Part shown: one piece after another, positions 1 to 10,019 of the stretch
Position numbering within the stretch: position 1 is the stretch's first letter
How the letters are laid out: each line of letters opens with the position of its first letter
Assembly (NCBI GenBank): GCA_020284085.1
Contig: JACEVL010000292.1
Span: 10,001 to 74,000 of the forward strand
DNA length: 64,000 bases
Origin: Aporrectodea caliginosa
Lineage: Eukaryota; Annelida; Clitellata; Crassiclitellata; Lumbricidae
Direction of reading: 5' to 3'
The notes under the pieces: model-generated
The model's input: only the letters and a program-made list of their open reading frames with translations
Databases searched by the model: none
What the model was told of the DNA's origin: nothing
Position numbers and translations under genes: made by a program

Positions 1-443
1 TCAGTTGAGATAAATAATGAAGAACATTAAGTCAAATGGCTCGAAAAGTCACGCATAAGGAATAGAATTTGTAGGCCTATAGCGGTTTCAGTGGCGAACA
101 GGACAAAGGCAATTACTAACGAAGTCGTGGAATACTGCCACAGCTTAACCCTTTCATTCCCAATTTAATTTTGATTAATGAAAAAATATTTTGCTGAATT
201 ATTTTTAATCAGTAACATAGTCTGAAACATAATAGAATGAATTTTTAATAAAAAATTAATTTTTTGACATTTTTTTATAATGACTCCATTTGGCGTCTAT
301 GGGACTCAATGGGTGAACATCGAAAACAAACTTAAAATTCAGTTGACACAAACAAGTGTGTAACTAAGACTAGTGTAGAGTTGTAATTAACATGTGTGAT
401 AAGTAAGAAAACAGTTTTGTCCTTTGTGATACACAGGTGGCAG

Positions 444-444
444 T

Positions 445-482
<38 letters not shown>
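444..482. repeat. (AAGT)n microsatellite
   Basis: About nine perfect tetranucleotide units. They interrupt the piggyBac transposase remnant and encode the artefactual LLTYLLTY run seen in minus-strand frames. Confidence 0.95.
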
Positions 483-840
483 TCTTTGCTTTGGTTCCGA
501 ATGAGCTGGAAAGTGTCCGATGCTGTCAAACTGCACCACATCACTGGCAACAGTAATTACAGATCTTTTCCTGGGAAAAGTTAGTCTTCCTGATCGATCG
601 TCTGAAGTTGGAATGGATGGCAGTAGCTCTTCTGCCGTTGCGGTCAATAACGGACGTCCACGCTTTCGAGTGACTGTTGATGGCAGCTTGTTTTCCTGTA
701 CAAGTGCCTCACTGATGATTGCTGTAAACTCAACCAGATATAACTATTCTCGTTTTGGTTGGTTCTTCTGTTCTTCCTGTGTAGACGATATAAGAATCAT
801 TGACCACAGCTAAGTTCAGCGCTCACAAGAATATGCGCCT
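444..840 (-). pseudogene. piggyBac transposase C-terminal remnant
   Basis: Read on the minus strand from about 840 to 444, one frame carries an acidic/basic linker (RKRGRP), then VQFDSIGHFPAHSEPKQR. This resembles the region just before the C-terminal cysteine-rich (PHD/RING-like) zinc domain of piggyBac transposases. The reading runs straight into an (AAGT)n microsatellite, so the zinc domain is lost. The catalytic aspartates are not recognisable upstream (840-1500). The family assignment is supported by the TTAA-flanked inverted repeats of the surrounding element. Confidence 0.6.
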
Positions 841-2045
841 GTACGACTTTGGACTCTTGTGGTCAACCTTGTACATGTATATAGTGACATCATCATGTCG
901 AAGAGATCAACATCACCCATGTGCTCAATTTATTCTTTGACAATAGCTGGACATGGATGTTGACATAGGCTACTTGTGCTGTTTCCTGTCCCATCTCTTG
1001 ATTGAGGTCACTGGCTCATTGCAGTGTGGGTTGATGAAAGCTGAACTGAGAAGTTATCAAGCCATCGTAACACAGCTAGAACAGAATTAGCATGAACAGC
1101 TGTGTCAGCAGATCCTAGATCCACTGTCTTCAACTCTTTCTTCGAGTTTAGGGGACAACAGGAGGAAATCTAAATTGCCTTGACAGTACATTAGGTATCT
1201 TGGCATGAGAACTATACCCATCCTGATGAGCACTCCCAAATACTGTTCCATCTCAACTAAGTCTGTTCGGAAACTGGATGCACACTGAACAGCATATATG
1301 TTGTTTTCCTCATCAATATGCTCAATAAATGCTTGTGAGAAGAAATGTTGAAAGTATTCCAGTGGAGATTGATTGTCAGCATGAACCTATGTTTCCAAAG
1401 GATGTCACATGGCTTTGGAGGAGACAGTTTTCCCCATTGAAACGTATTACTGAATTTCTTCTTGTAGCGTGAAGAAGGCTGTTGCTGCAGAGACCCTTTA
1501 CTTACCTGGTCTTTTGGAAATAGTGTCGCAATATTAAAATTAGAAGAAATTGCATCAAAAGTTATTTGTCAGTAATTGGAGAAATGGTTTTAGTATTTGC
1601 TGTTGAGTCAAAATAGTCACCCAGAAACAGCGAGAAATGTCATGCTATACATATTTGAACCTTTGATACCCATTGACTCCAAATGGAGTCATGTTCAAAA
1701 CTCACTTTTTCTCTGGAATTATTTAATTAAATAACATAACAACTCTTTTGAGAGCTAAAGGATATACAAAAAAGCAACATAACAATTTTCTTACTTTTGG
1801 ATATCTTTTGTTACATAAGAAAAATGGCTGCTAAACTAAAGAAGAAACTTCGTCTCTAAAGGCCAATGTTAAGACTATTATTGCAGCGCCATCTAGGTAG
1901 ACAAAATTATGCTAGCCTATCTGGAATGATTCAGTATTATATGAATGTTGATAACAAATTAACCCTGGTTACCAGAAATTGAAATAATTCTGAAAAAAAT
2001 AATTTACACTAATGACTCCAAATGGAGTCACTGGGAACGAAAGGG

Positions 2046-2917
2046 TTAAGTTAAAGATTTCTTGTTGCATTTATTTGCCTCGCATTAATAATCCCTTGAC
2101 TTCGAAGCCGCACATCTGATAAGTTTTTATAACGACTGCCGTTTTTGCAAGACTTCAAATCTAGGCTTGCTTCAACTCTGTATCAGCTCTGATATTGGTA
2201 TAATGGATAGCAAAAGACCTAGCTAGCACTGAGTCGCTATCCAAGCCACAATTTACAGATTTAATACTAAAGCTTTCCAGACACGAACCAAACAGAAAAG
2301 TCAGATTCATCGGTGAATCTGTTGGTCCTGAAAGCTTATAACTCAAGTTTAGGAGAAGCGGTCAAAACGCATTGAAATAGACACAATAATATTTACCTCT
2401 TTAAACGCTTTTTTGCACTCTGAGAGCGTGGGTTGACGATATATAAAAATTATGCTACCAGGCAAAATAACAGATTTTGTCATTATTAGCTCACGCTGCA
2501 GGTGTCACAACAATAAAGTAAACAATAAAAATAGGTAAATACACATGTGTAAATGCAATACCAAGAAAACGCTTAATCGTAGGCCTATAACCCAATTTTT
2601 TCATCGATTTTCACAACGTATCGTTTCTAAATTTTGGTATCTAGAGTAGGCCTAAATGCCATAAATATAACATTTCAGATGCAGTAGAAACTGTACCCAT
2701 GGAGACCAAATGATTTTTCAGCGCTTGATAGATAAAATTCAATAAATTTATTTTATCAGCCTGGCTTCAAAACCTAATCAAGTCTGTTGCTTCATGTTTC
2801 AAAGTGAGGCTGATATACGAAAAATATTTAAAGTACAAAAGAGGATATTTTTCTAAATTTTTACGAAGGCCTTATATTTGCAATGAATCAATTATATAAA
2901 GAAGTTACACTACTCAC
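2046..2917 (-). other. Intron-like host sequence, possible further exon
   Basis: Non-repetitive AT-rich sequence between the piggyBac element and the micro-exon at 2918. From about 2500 onward it is homologous to 19880-20211 plus 26921-27000, an old segmental duplication. A minus-strand open stretch (2161-2312) follows a plausible acceptor (CTTTCAG at about 2313) and ends in a stop. Its long frame does not match the phase left by the micro-exon, while the matching phase stops after eight codons. I therefore do not call it a confirmed exon. Confidence 0.35.
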
Positions 2918-2946
2918 CGTTGTCTTAGAAGGCGGATGATCGGTTT
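2918..2946 (-). CDS. 29-nt micro-exon, linker after SH3-like domain
   Basis: On the minus strand the segment is bounded by an acceptor (TTTAAACAG) and a strong donor (ACG followed by GTGAGT). Joined to the exon at 3375-3454, whose last base supplies the first G, it reads ETDHPPSKTT with no phase conflict and ends in phase 0. A homologous exon of identical length with the same splice sites occurs at 27000-27028 (ETDHQPSKTT). Conservation of length, frame and splice sites in two diverged copies argues that it is a real exon despite its size. Its function is unknown; it would be a proline/serine/threonine linker. Confidence 0.65.
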
Positions 2947-3208
2947 CTGTTTAAAATACAAAAATGTGAAGATATTTTTCCAGAATGTCATTTGTAAAAT
3001 ATAGGCTACTGTGTATTAACAAATAATACAAGTTCCAGCAATCATTTAAATTACACTAGAGGTTTTAGTTGATGCAAAATGTAAACAATATTGGTTTCTG
3101 ATATAGAAATTGGTAGGCCTATTCGAAAAAATAAGCTGAACAACAGCAGCCAACAACAATCCAACACTAAAAGTTGCGTGTATTTGCATGCTTAACATAT
3201 TCAATCCG

Positions 3209-3209
<1 letters not shown>

Positions 3210-3250
<41 letters not shown>
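3210..3250. repeat. (TA)n microsatellite
   Basis: Twenty uninterrupted TA units in the intron between the micro-exon and the SH3 exon. Confidence 0.97.
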
Positions 3251-3251
<1 letters not shown>

Positions 3252-3374
3252 TTACAAAGAGCAGGCTATTTTCTCAAACCAAGTTTAGCAATCTAGAAGC
3301 AAACATCCATCTTACACTGACCAAAGAATATTCTCAAGTTCAAACTCTATGGTAACGTCAATTTTGACACTTAC

Positions 3375-3454
3375 CGATTACAACGCGATTTCTTGGTATG
3401 AATCCGATCTTTCCACTGTCCAAATGCCTCACCATCCACCATCCGTCCATCTCA
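3375..3454 (-). CDS. SH3-like domain, C-terminal half exon
   Basis: The minus-strand exon starts after TTTTGCAG and ends at ATCG before GTAAGT. It encodes EMDGWWMVRHLDSGKIGFIP followed by RNRVVI. This is the hallmark second half of an SH3 domain: the tandem Trp (GWW), the hydrophobic strand (MVRH), the G-x-x-G-x-I-P turn and the N-x-V end. SH3 domains bind proline-rich peptides in signalling and cytoskeletal adaptors. The exon enters in phase 2 and leaves in phase 1, fitting the exons at 4159-4339 (upstream) and 2918-2946 (downstream). The full protein cannot be named because the 5' exons and the end are not identified. Confidence 0.8.
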
Positions 3455-4158
3455 CTGCAAAAGCAGTGAAATTTAAATAGCATTGTTAATAAGTTACTTC
3501 AATAGAGCCGGTATATAGTACACAAAGAATCAACCGATGCAACATCATAACCTATCCGCAATAAGGCAAACAACACGGAGATCTGTTTGCCAGAGAGATG
3601 GTAACTACACAAAATTAATGTCTGAATAGAACGGACAGATACAGAGAGGGAACTCCAATATACAGGTCCATCAACCGAAAAGCTCATTTACCAGCAAGCG
3701 TTCCAGTTTCAGGAATATCCAGAGAAAGATAATGATTAGTGATATGACTGAGGAATAAGGAATGATTATGGATACTGTGGATGGTCAGTGGTCACAGTTC
3801 ATTGCTTCATAACCTTTGAGCTCAAATTAAAAAGAGATTATTTGCCTTAGAGGAAGCCATGTAAATATTAACGTTCTGGAGTTATATCAAGTTCCTATGT
3901 TGAAGTATTATTGACCATCGCTAGTCAAAGATTGTGTGGTCATATTTTAATGTAGCTAAACACAGCATCAGCAATTTATCCACTGCCCGGCTGACTGACA
4001 GGCTGACATATTGCAACTCGGTACAATAACTGTTAAGAAAGTGTTTCACCATGTTTAGAACCAAGGCGCAGACATGAAAGGCGTTTAGAGAAGAATATTC
4101 TAATATGTTTCATGATTTATTACAAATCTAAATTGTCGCTTGCATAATATATAATTAC

Positions 4159-4339
4159 CCTATGTTTGTGGAAGAAATAGTCTCCATTTTGTCTCCTCTT
4201 TTAAATTTAAGCGCCACCTTGTATGGCTTGTTCTGCCTTGTAACTCTTCCTCTCTCTACAATATTCTGAAGTTCCTTTGCCTCTCTTCTAGTCATCTGAT
4301 CTGGGTCAAAGTCATGAGTTGCGCGCAGTTCAAGTTTTT
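4159..4339 (-). CDS. SH3-like domain, N-terminal/middle exon (copy 1)
   Basis: The minus-strand exon begins after GTTTCTTTCAG and ends ATAGG before GTAATT. It is 181 nt, phase 1 in and phase 2 out. It encodes EKLELRATHDFDPD, a basic helical stretch (MTRREAKELQNIVERGR), then KVALKFKRGDKMETISSTNI. The last part matches the L-x-F-x-x-G-D-x-x-x-x-I strand of SH3 domains and joins to EMDGWWMVRH in the exon at 3375. A(T)HDF or the AAYNY of the preceding exon could be the ALYDY motif, so the RT loop would be unusually long. The exon lies in the tandemly duplicated block; its twin is 8669-8849. Confidence 0.75.
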
Positions 4340-4446
4340 CTGAAAGAAACATTTGCAAGACAAGAGATCTTGATGTATGCCAAACACATTTATGAGTAGT
4401 ACAACATTTAATTGAATTCGTTAAACTCCAATCTAGGCCACATTAC

Positions 4447-4528
4447 CTGTTACGTAGTTGTACGCTGCTACAAATAGTGCACACTTTTCTTCAGGAACCA
4501 AACAAGTCCGAGGTGCATTTCCACCACT
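4447..4528 (-). CDS. SH3-like gene, upstream exon (copy 1)
   Basis: The minus-strand frame reads SGGNAPRTCLVPEEKCALFV then AAYNYVT up to a donor ACAG followed by GTAATG. It ends in phase 1, supplying the G of the next exon's first codon (E). CALFVAAYNYV resembles the first strand of an SH3 domain. The 5' border is set by an in-frame TAA four bases before a weak acceptor (ATCTAAG), so the start is less certain than the end. The exon is duplicated at 8957-9038. Confidence 0.6.
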
Positions 4529-4677
4529 CTTAGATCACCACAAATATTCCAGTTGTAGAGGTTGTACTGTACTTGTATCAGCAACAGCTACATTTTTTCG
4601 TAGCTTTCTTTCATGCGCATTGCATAGCCAATAGTCTCTTAGTCAACTCTCAGATCGGCAGTAAGTTGCACGGTTCA

Positions 4678-4752
4678 CCGACAAAAGCGCCCCGACAATG
4701 CGCCCCGACAAATGCGCCCGACAAAAGCGTTCCACAAATGCGCCCGCCCCTG
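4678..4752. repeat. Short-word array (GACAAAAGCGCCC type)
   Basis: Five or so imperfect direct copies of the word GACAAAtGCGCCC. The layout is the same as the terminal arrays of the minisatellite elements described elsewhere in this window, but here no minisatellite or opposite end is visible. It is probably a solitary remnant. It is copied at 9188-9262 by the tandem duplication. Confidence 0.6.
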
Positions 4753-4784
4753 CCTGTTGAATGAGACGAAAAATGAGACTTACT

Positions 4785-4930
4785 TCACTGGCTCCCCATC
4801 CGCCAGCGCATCCAATTCAAGGTCTGCTCCCTCATGCGAAGCTATCTTGCAGGCGATGCTCCTCTCTATCTTAAGGCTCATTGTACCCCAGTATCTTCTT
4901 TGCCCAGTCGTTCACCATGGAGGTTTCAGA
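4785..4930 (+). pseudogene. CR1/L2-like LINE reverse transcriptase C-terminal scrap
   Basis: The plus-strand reading LHWLPIRQRIQFKVCSLM continues through YLAGDAPLYL and ends at a stop. The L-HWLP-x-R-x-x-x-F-K pattern is the conserved region downstream of the RT catalytic core in CR1/L2-type non-LTR retrotransposons. There is no catalytic motif in this piece. It is a short 5'-truncated relic, duplicated at 9295-9440. Confidence 0.65.
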
Positions 4931-5299
4931 GGTAGATTATTAGCCGGTAGTTTCCTTGGTTCTTTGCCGAAAGTCCCATTGGAGATGTGCATAGTCGACA
5001 ACACGACGACCACTTAGCCTTTCTTAAACTTGTAAGAAGGAAATGACTAGTCGCCGGTCTCACTGAACCCGACAAGGGATGAGTACAATTCGCGTCCTCT
5101 GGGAGTCAAAAATTCTTTAGGCAACTCTACCGCTTTCTTTGCAACGTTGCGAAATTCAGATTCAGGAGGTTGCATGAGCTGGAGGACAAACTTCCCTCCC
5201 AGAGATCTTTGGTTGGAGCTGCATCGGCGCTCTCGTTGCCGCAATAAATGCTGGCACTAAACACGTACTTGGTCTCAGCAAATTCAGCATCGTAGCACC

Positions 5300-5490
5300 A
5301 GAGGCGGCGCCAGACTTTTTTAAACCAGGGCATAACTAGGGCAGTTATACAAGTAACCAATGCAGGGGCGGTTTATGCCCGAATAAATGTTCGGCAGGGC
5401 AAAAATTCTGCCAGGGCAACGACCATGGCAAAGGCTTTTTTACCAGGGCATTTGCCCTGGCTTGCCCTGGTGTAGTGCCGCCACTGCGTA
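5300..5490. repeat. CCAGGGCA-rich inverted-word segment
   Basis: Several copies of CCAGGGCA and its complement TGCCCTGG lie in both orientations, flanked by GGCGGCGCCAGAC on one side and GGTGTAGTGCCGCC on the other. The arrangement looks like a small foldback-type insertion inside the 3' part of the RTE-like LINE relic. No target duplication was recognised. It is repeated at 9810-10000. Confidence 0.4.
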
Positions 5491-5509
5491 GCACATCCAT
5501 GACTTGATG

Positions 5510-8150
5510 CCGTATTTTGCCTGCTCTGACGACATGCCGTGTACGAATTTGCACTGTCATTTATCCTCTTTTCATCATACTTCTTGATGGTTCATCCTTC
5601 ACAGCCATAGGTTGCAACCGGCCACATCAACACCTTCATGAGCCTTGTTTTTGGTGTCACCGAAATACCATGACTTTTCCAGATGTTTTTCAACGATGCC
5701 ATTGTTCCTTTTCCCTTGCCTAGTCTTGCCTTGATTTCACTAGTACAATCCGCATCCTCTGTTATTAAAGATCCGAGATACACAAATGCATCAACTTTGT
5801 TCCAACTGCTCGCCTCGTACTCTGATATGACTGTCAGCCCCATCCATCCTCATCGCCTCACTTCGTTTTGTCATCAATCCAAATTTCCAACCAACATCAT
5901 TCAGCCGATCGATCAATCCTTGTAGCTCTGTCTCTGACTCAGCCAACAAGACAATATCATCTGCATATCTGAGTTTTAAATTTTCCAACCCCGATTTTTA
6001 ATCCCTCCTTCGAAACCTTCCAATGTTTCTCTCGTAACCATCTCAGTTATACTAAGTTAAACAGGTACGGTGAGAGTAGGAGTCTTACCCCTTCCCTTAT
6101 CTGGAACCAATTTGAGTGGCCGGTTGCCATTTATTTTTCACATATTTTATTAATTAAATTAATGAGATCTACTAGATATCCCATTTTGATCATGGTCAGC
6201 CGGAGCTTATTACGTGAGATTGAGTCAAACGCCTTTCTGAAATCCCCAAAACACATAAACAAAGTTTACTGGTGATCCCTAGTTTTTTGTTATCAGGATC
6301 CGAAGATTAGTGATTTGATCTCGTGTCCCTCTTCTTCGTCGGAAACCAGCCTTCTGCAATTTAGATTTCAGTCTCGCTTTTCAGTCTTGTTGTGAATTCG
6401 TTCCAAGATTATTCTAAGCAGTTTTTTTACTGGCATGCGAGATCAAAGCAATTGTTCTGTAATGTGTGTTCTTTCCTGTCGCCTTTCTTAGGAATCGTTA
6501 TGAATATAGAGCTTGACCAGTCTTCAGGCCACTCGCCACATTCCCATATTGCTATGCATAGGCTACCTTATGCATCCTATCGAATGTTGCATCTCATCCA
6601 TTTTTGAACAACGCAACTGGCACACTCATCATCACAACCTGTTGACTTTCGACTGGCGATTTGTCGAATAGCCCTAGCAACGTCTGATCGGAGAGGTGGA
6701 AGATCAGGCTCATATTCCCATCGTATTCCATCTTCTTCATTTTCATCACATAATTCTTCAAAGTATAATTCTTCACAATATTCGCGCCTTCTTTCTGCAA
6801 TCTTTGTTGTTTTCGTTATATTTTTGCCAGTTGCTGACTTCCCATGCAGTGTAAACGTGGTTGGAACCCACCCGTCAGTTCTTTTTAGCCATATGGAATA
6901 ATCTTCTTGTATCACCTATTTTATGAACGTCTTCACAAATTTCATCTATCTGTCTTTGCCATAGTCCCGTAGTCCCTCTCTACTGCACCTCTCTTTTTTA
7001 CTGTTTGTATTCACTTGGGTGTTTTCTCCTGCAATCCTTCTTCTCCCCTATCAAACGAAGAGTCTCATCCGTTATCGAGTGTCTCTTCTGTTTCTTTTTA
7101 ACGTGTCCTAGAACATTGTTCGTAACATCTAACAAACCGTTTTCGTGTTCTTCCACATCTCTTCCGGTGTTTTTCCTCTTACAACGCTCCTAAAGCATCA
7201 AATCTCTTGGAAGCCTCAATTTCGTATCTGGCAGCCTTCTCATTCCTTAACTCTTTTAAATTTAGTGGTGTAACCACAGACTGGTGTTTCCGTGTAGCCT
7301 GAGTTTTACGGTTGTCACCAACAATTGATGTTCCAAATCATAGTCTGCCCCTTATTCGTGCAGTTCAACACACTAGTTTTCCATCTATTTTTAATCATTA
7401 TGAAATCAACCTGATTCTTCGTGTGCCAACAGGAGAAGTCCACGTATACCGCCTTCTTGGATGATGATCAGACCATGTTTTCAATATGATTAACTCGTGT
7501 TCGGCACAGAAATCTTCTAGTTTTTCACCTGCATCATTAATTTCTTTCAGTCCATACGGCCCTACCACTTCTATCACAAAGCTTGCTTCGAACGCCCCAA
7601 CTTTAGCATTGAAATCCCCTATCATTAGTAAAATGTCTCCTTTCGCAACCCTTTTCACCACCTTTTCCAGCTCTTCATAAAGTCCTCATTTTCCTCGTCG
7701 TTGTTATTACTAGCAGGTCCATATACCTGGCTCACAGTGATGTTGCGCGGCTTGACATTAATTCTTACAACAATGATCCTCTCACAACCGGTTCCTATCC
7801 CGTAAGTGCATCAGCTATATCTTGTCCAACCAAACCGCAACACCATACATGACCTGTGCATCACGTCTTGAGTATATTATGGTATGCCACTCTGTTGTAA
7901 TGAAGTGTCCTTGCTCTTCCCATCTTACTTCAGACAAGCCATATATGCCCGTTTTATTCCTCTCCAATTCTTGACCCAACAAGGAATCTTCCCGATCTGA
8001 AGCATACTCCGAATATACCATGAACCTATCTTCACGTTTTTACTCTTATCTGAGATGTCTCTCCTTCACTTATATCTTTTCCAGATGCCAAATTTCCGAC
8101 CCTGCCCTGGTTTCCCAACAGGGGACGCTGAACTTGTTCACCCGGGCGAT
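5510..8150 (-). pseudogene. RTE-like LINE (APE endonuclease plus RT), relic 1
   Basis: On the minus strand, broken frames follow in order. First is an apurinic-type endonuclease: GLSEVRWEEQGHF and WHTIIYS at about 7900, then GDILLMIGDFNAKVG, VGPYGL and YTWTSPVGTRR at 7400-7660. Then comes the linker (6577-6915). Last is reverse transcriptase with the catalytic LRYADDIVLL (5940-5985), followed by FVYLGSLITEDADC and MWPVATYGCEG to 5592. A frameshifted continuation (KKYDEKRIN) follows to about 5520. The motif set is typical of RTE-type elements, the source of the CFDP2-related proteins. Multiple stops and frameshifts show it is inactive. Confidence 0.85.
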
Positions 8151-8668
8151 TGTCTCTTTTCTGCATTGTTCATGATGCTGTTTGGATATAATTTATAAGA
8201 TGGTAAGTCTTATCCATCTCGCAGTAAAGAAGCCTTCATTTAGTTGTACCAGATTAGCCTTCTGTTTACACAAACCGGCCGTTGCCACTAGTGGTCCACC
8301 GCCCATTTTGCTAAAGTCTCACTGCTGCCCGAGACTTCGCCTCCCACGTTGGCCAACTATTTCAGAGTTCCTGCTCACCTCGCGTAGCGCCTTAGACTGT
8401 CCAATGAGAAAGAAATATCAATTGGCAATGGGGTCAAAAATATATAACCGTCCTTTTTAATGTAGCTAAACACAGCATCAGCAATTTATCCACTGCCCGG
8501 CTGACTGACAGGCTGACATATTGCAACTCGGTACAATAACTGTTAAGAAAGTGTTTCACCATGTTTAGAACCAAGGCGCAGACATGAAAGGCGTTTAGAG
8601 AAGAATATTCTAATATGTTTCATGATTTATTACAAATCTAAATTGTCGCTTGCATAATATATAATTAC

Positions 8669-8849
8669 CCTATGTTTGTGGAAGAAATAGTCTCCATTTT
8701 GTCTCCTCTTTTAAATTTAAGCGCCACCTTGTATGGCTTGTTCTGCCTTGTAACTCTTCCTCTCTCTACAATATTCTGAAGTTCCTTTGCCTCTCTTCTA
8801 GTCATCTGATCTGGGTCAAAGTCATGAGTTGCGCGCAGTTCAAGTTTTT
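8669..8849 (-). CDS. SH3-like domain exon, duplicated copy 2
   Basis: Same sequence as 4159-4339, with acceptor and donor preserved. The exon is asymmetric (phase 1 in, phase 2 out). Including both copies in one transcript would therefore break the frame unless the copied upstream exon is also used as an alternative start. It could be alternative, skipped, or absent if the duplication is an assembly error. Confidence 0.55.
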
Positions 8850-8956
8850 CTGAAAGAAACATTTGCAAGACAAGAGATCTTGATGTATGCCAAACACATT
8901 TATGAGTAGTACAACATTTAATTGAATTCGTTAAACTCCAATCTAGGCCACATTAC

Positions 8957-9038
8957 CTGTTACGTAGTTGTACGCTGCTACAAATAGTGCACACTTTTCT
9001 TCAGGAACCAAACAAGTCCGAGGTGCATTTCCACCACT
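8957..9038 (-). CDS. SH3-like gene upstream exon, duplicated copy 2
   Basis: Same sequence as 4447-4528, ending AACTACGTAACAG before GTAATG. Together with 8669-8849 it forms a second exon pair upstream of the single SH3 C-terminal exon at 3375-3454. Confidence 0.5.
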
Positions 9039-9187
9039 CTTAGATCACCACAAATATTCCAGTTGTAGAGGTTGTACTGTACTTGTATCAGCAACAGCTA
9101 CATTTTTTCGTAGCTTTCTTTCATGCGCATTGCATAGCCAATAGTCTCTTAGTCAACTCTCAGATCGGCAGTAAGTTGCACGGTTCA

Positions 9188-9262
9188 CCGACAAAAGCGC
9201 CCCGACAATGCGCCCCGACAAATGCGCCCGACAAAAGCGTTCCACAAATGCGCCCGCCCCTG
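9188..9262. repeat. Short-word array, duplicated copy
   Basis: Copy of the array at 4678-4752 created by the tandem duplication. Confidence 0.6.
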
Positions 9263-9294
9263 CCTGTTGAATGAGACGAAAAATGAGACTTACT

Positions 9295-9440
9295 TCACTG
9301 GCTCCCCATCCGCCAGCGCATCCAATTCAAGGTCTGCTCCCTCATGCGAAGCTATCTTGCAGGCGATGCTCCTCTCTATCTTAAGGCTCATTGTACCCCA
9401 GTATCTTCTTTGCCCAGTCGTTCACCATGGAGGTTTCAGA
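9295..9440 (+). pseudogene. CR1/L2-like RT scrap, duplicated copy
   Basis: Copy of 4785-4930 created by the tandem duplication; same LHWLPIRQ reading and same stop. Confidence 0.65.
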
Positions 9441-9809
9441 GGTAGATTATTAGCCGGTAGTTTCCTTGGTTCTTTGCCGAAAGTCCCATTGGAGATGTGC
9501 ATAGTCGACAACACGACGACCACTTAGCCTTTCTTAAACTTGTAAGAAGGAAATGACTAGTCGCCGGTCTCACTGAACCCGACAAGGGATGAGTACAATT
9601 CGCGTCCTCTGGGAGTCAAAAATTCTTTAGGCAACTCTACCGCTTTCTTTGCAACGTTGCGAAATTCAGATTCAGGAGGTTGCATGAGCTGGAGGACAAA
9701 CTTCCCTCCCAGAGATCTTTGGTTGGAGCTGCATCGGCGCTCTCGTTGCCGCAATAAATGCTGGCACTAAACACGTACTTGGTCTCAGCAAATTCAGCAT
9801 CGTAGCACC

Positions 9810-10000
9810 AGAGGCGGCGCCAGACTTTTTTAAACCAGGGCATAACTAGGGCAGTTATACAAGTAACCAATGCAGGGGCGGTTTATGCCCGAATAAATGT
9901 TCGGCAGGGCAAAAATTCTGCCAGGGCAACGACCATGGCAAAGGCTTTTTTACCAGGGCATTTGCCCTGGCTTGCCCTGGTGTAGTGCCGCCACTGCGTA
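9810..10000. repeat. CCAGGGCA-rich segment, duplicated copy
   Basis: Copy of 5300-5490 within tandem unit 2. Confidence 0.4.
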
Positions 10001-10019
10001 GCACATCCATGACTTGATG

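Larger units (their letters stand above)
149..2045 (-). mobile_element. piggyBac-like DNA transposon, degraded
   Basis: The element is bounded by TTAA at 145-148 and 2046-2049. Its ends are inverted repeats: CCCTTTCATTCCCA at the left matches the complement of TGGGAACGAAAGGG at the right. Near the ends sit palindromic words of the type TGACTCC-AAA-GGAGTCA (about 281, 1674 and 2020). A transposase remnant lies on the minus strand near the left end. TTAA duplication and CCY-type ends are diagnostic of the piggyBac superfamily. The middle (about 850-1650) has no long open frame, so the copy is dead. Confidence 0.85.
3945..8454. repeat. 4,510-bp tandem duplication, unit 1
   Basis: Sequence 3945-8454 is repeated immediately at 8455-12964 with a constant 4,510-bp offset. 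Every block I compared is the same. The junction reads TCCT-TTTTAA with only a base or so of microhomology. The unit contains two exons of the SH3-like gene (minus), a CR1-like LINE scrap (plus), a short-word array and an RTE-like LINE relic (minus). No divergence despite non-coding content means either a very recent duplication or an assembly artefact. Confidence 0.95.

Noticed and set aside
2161..2346. 61-codon minus-strand stretch considered as the next exon of the SH3-like gene
   Set aside because: Its open frame does not match the phase left by the micro-exon, and no paralogous conservation is visible.
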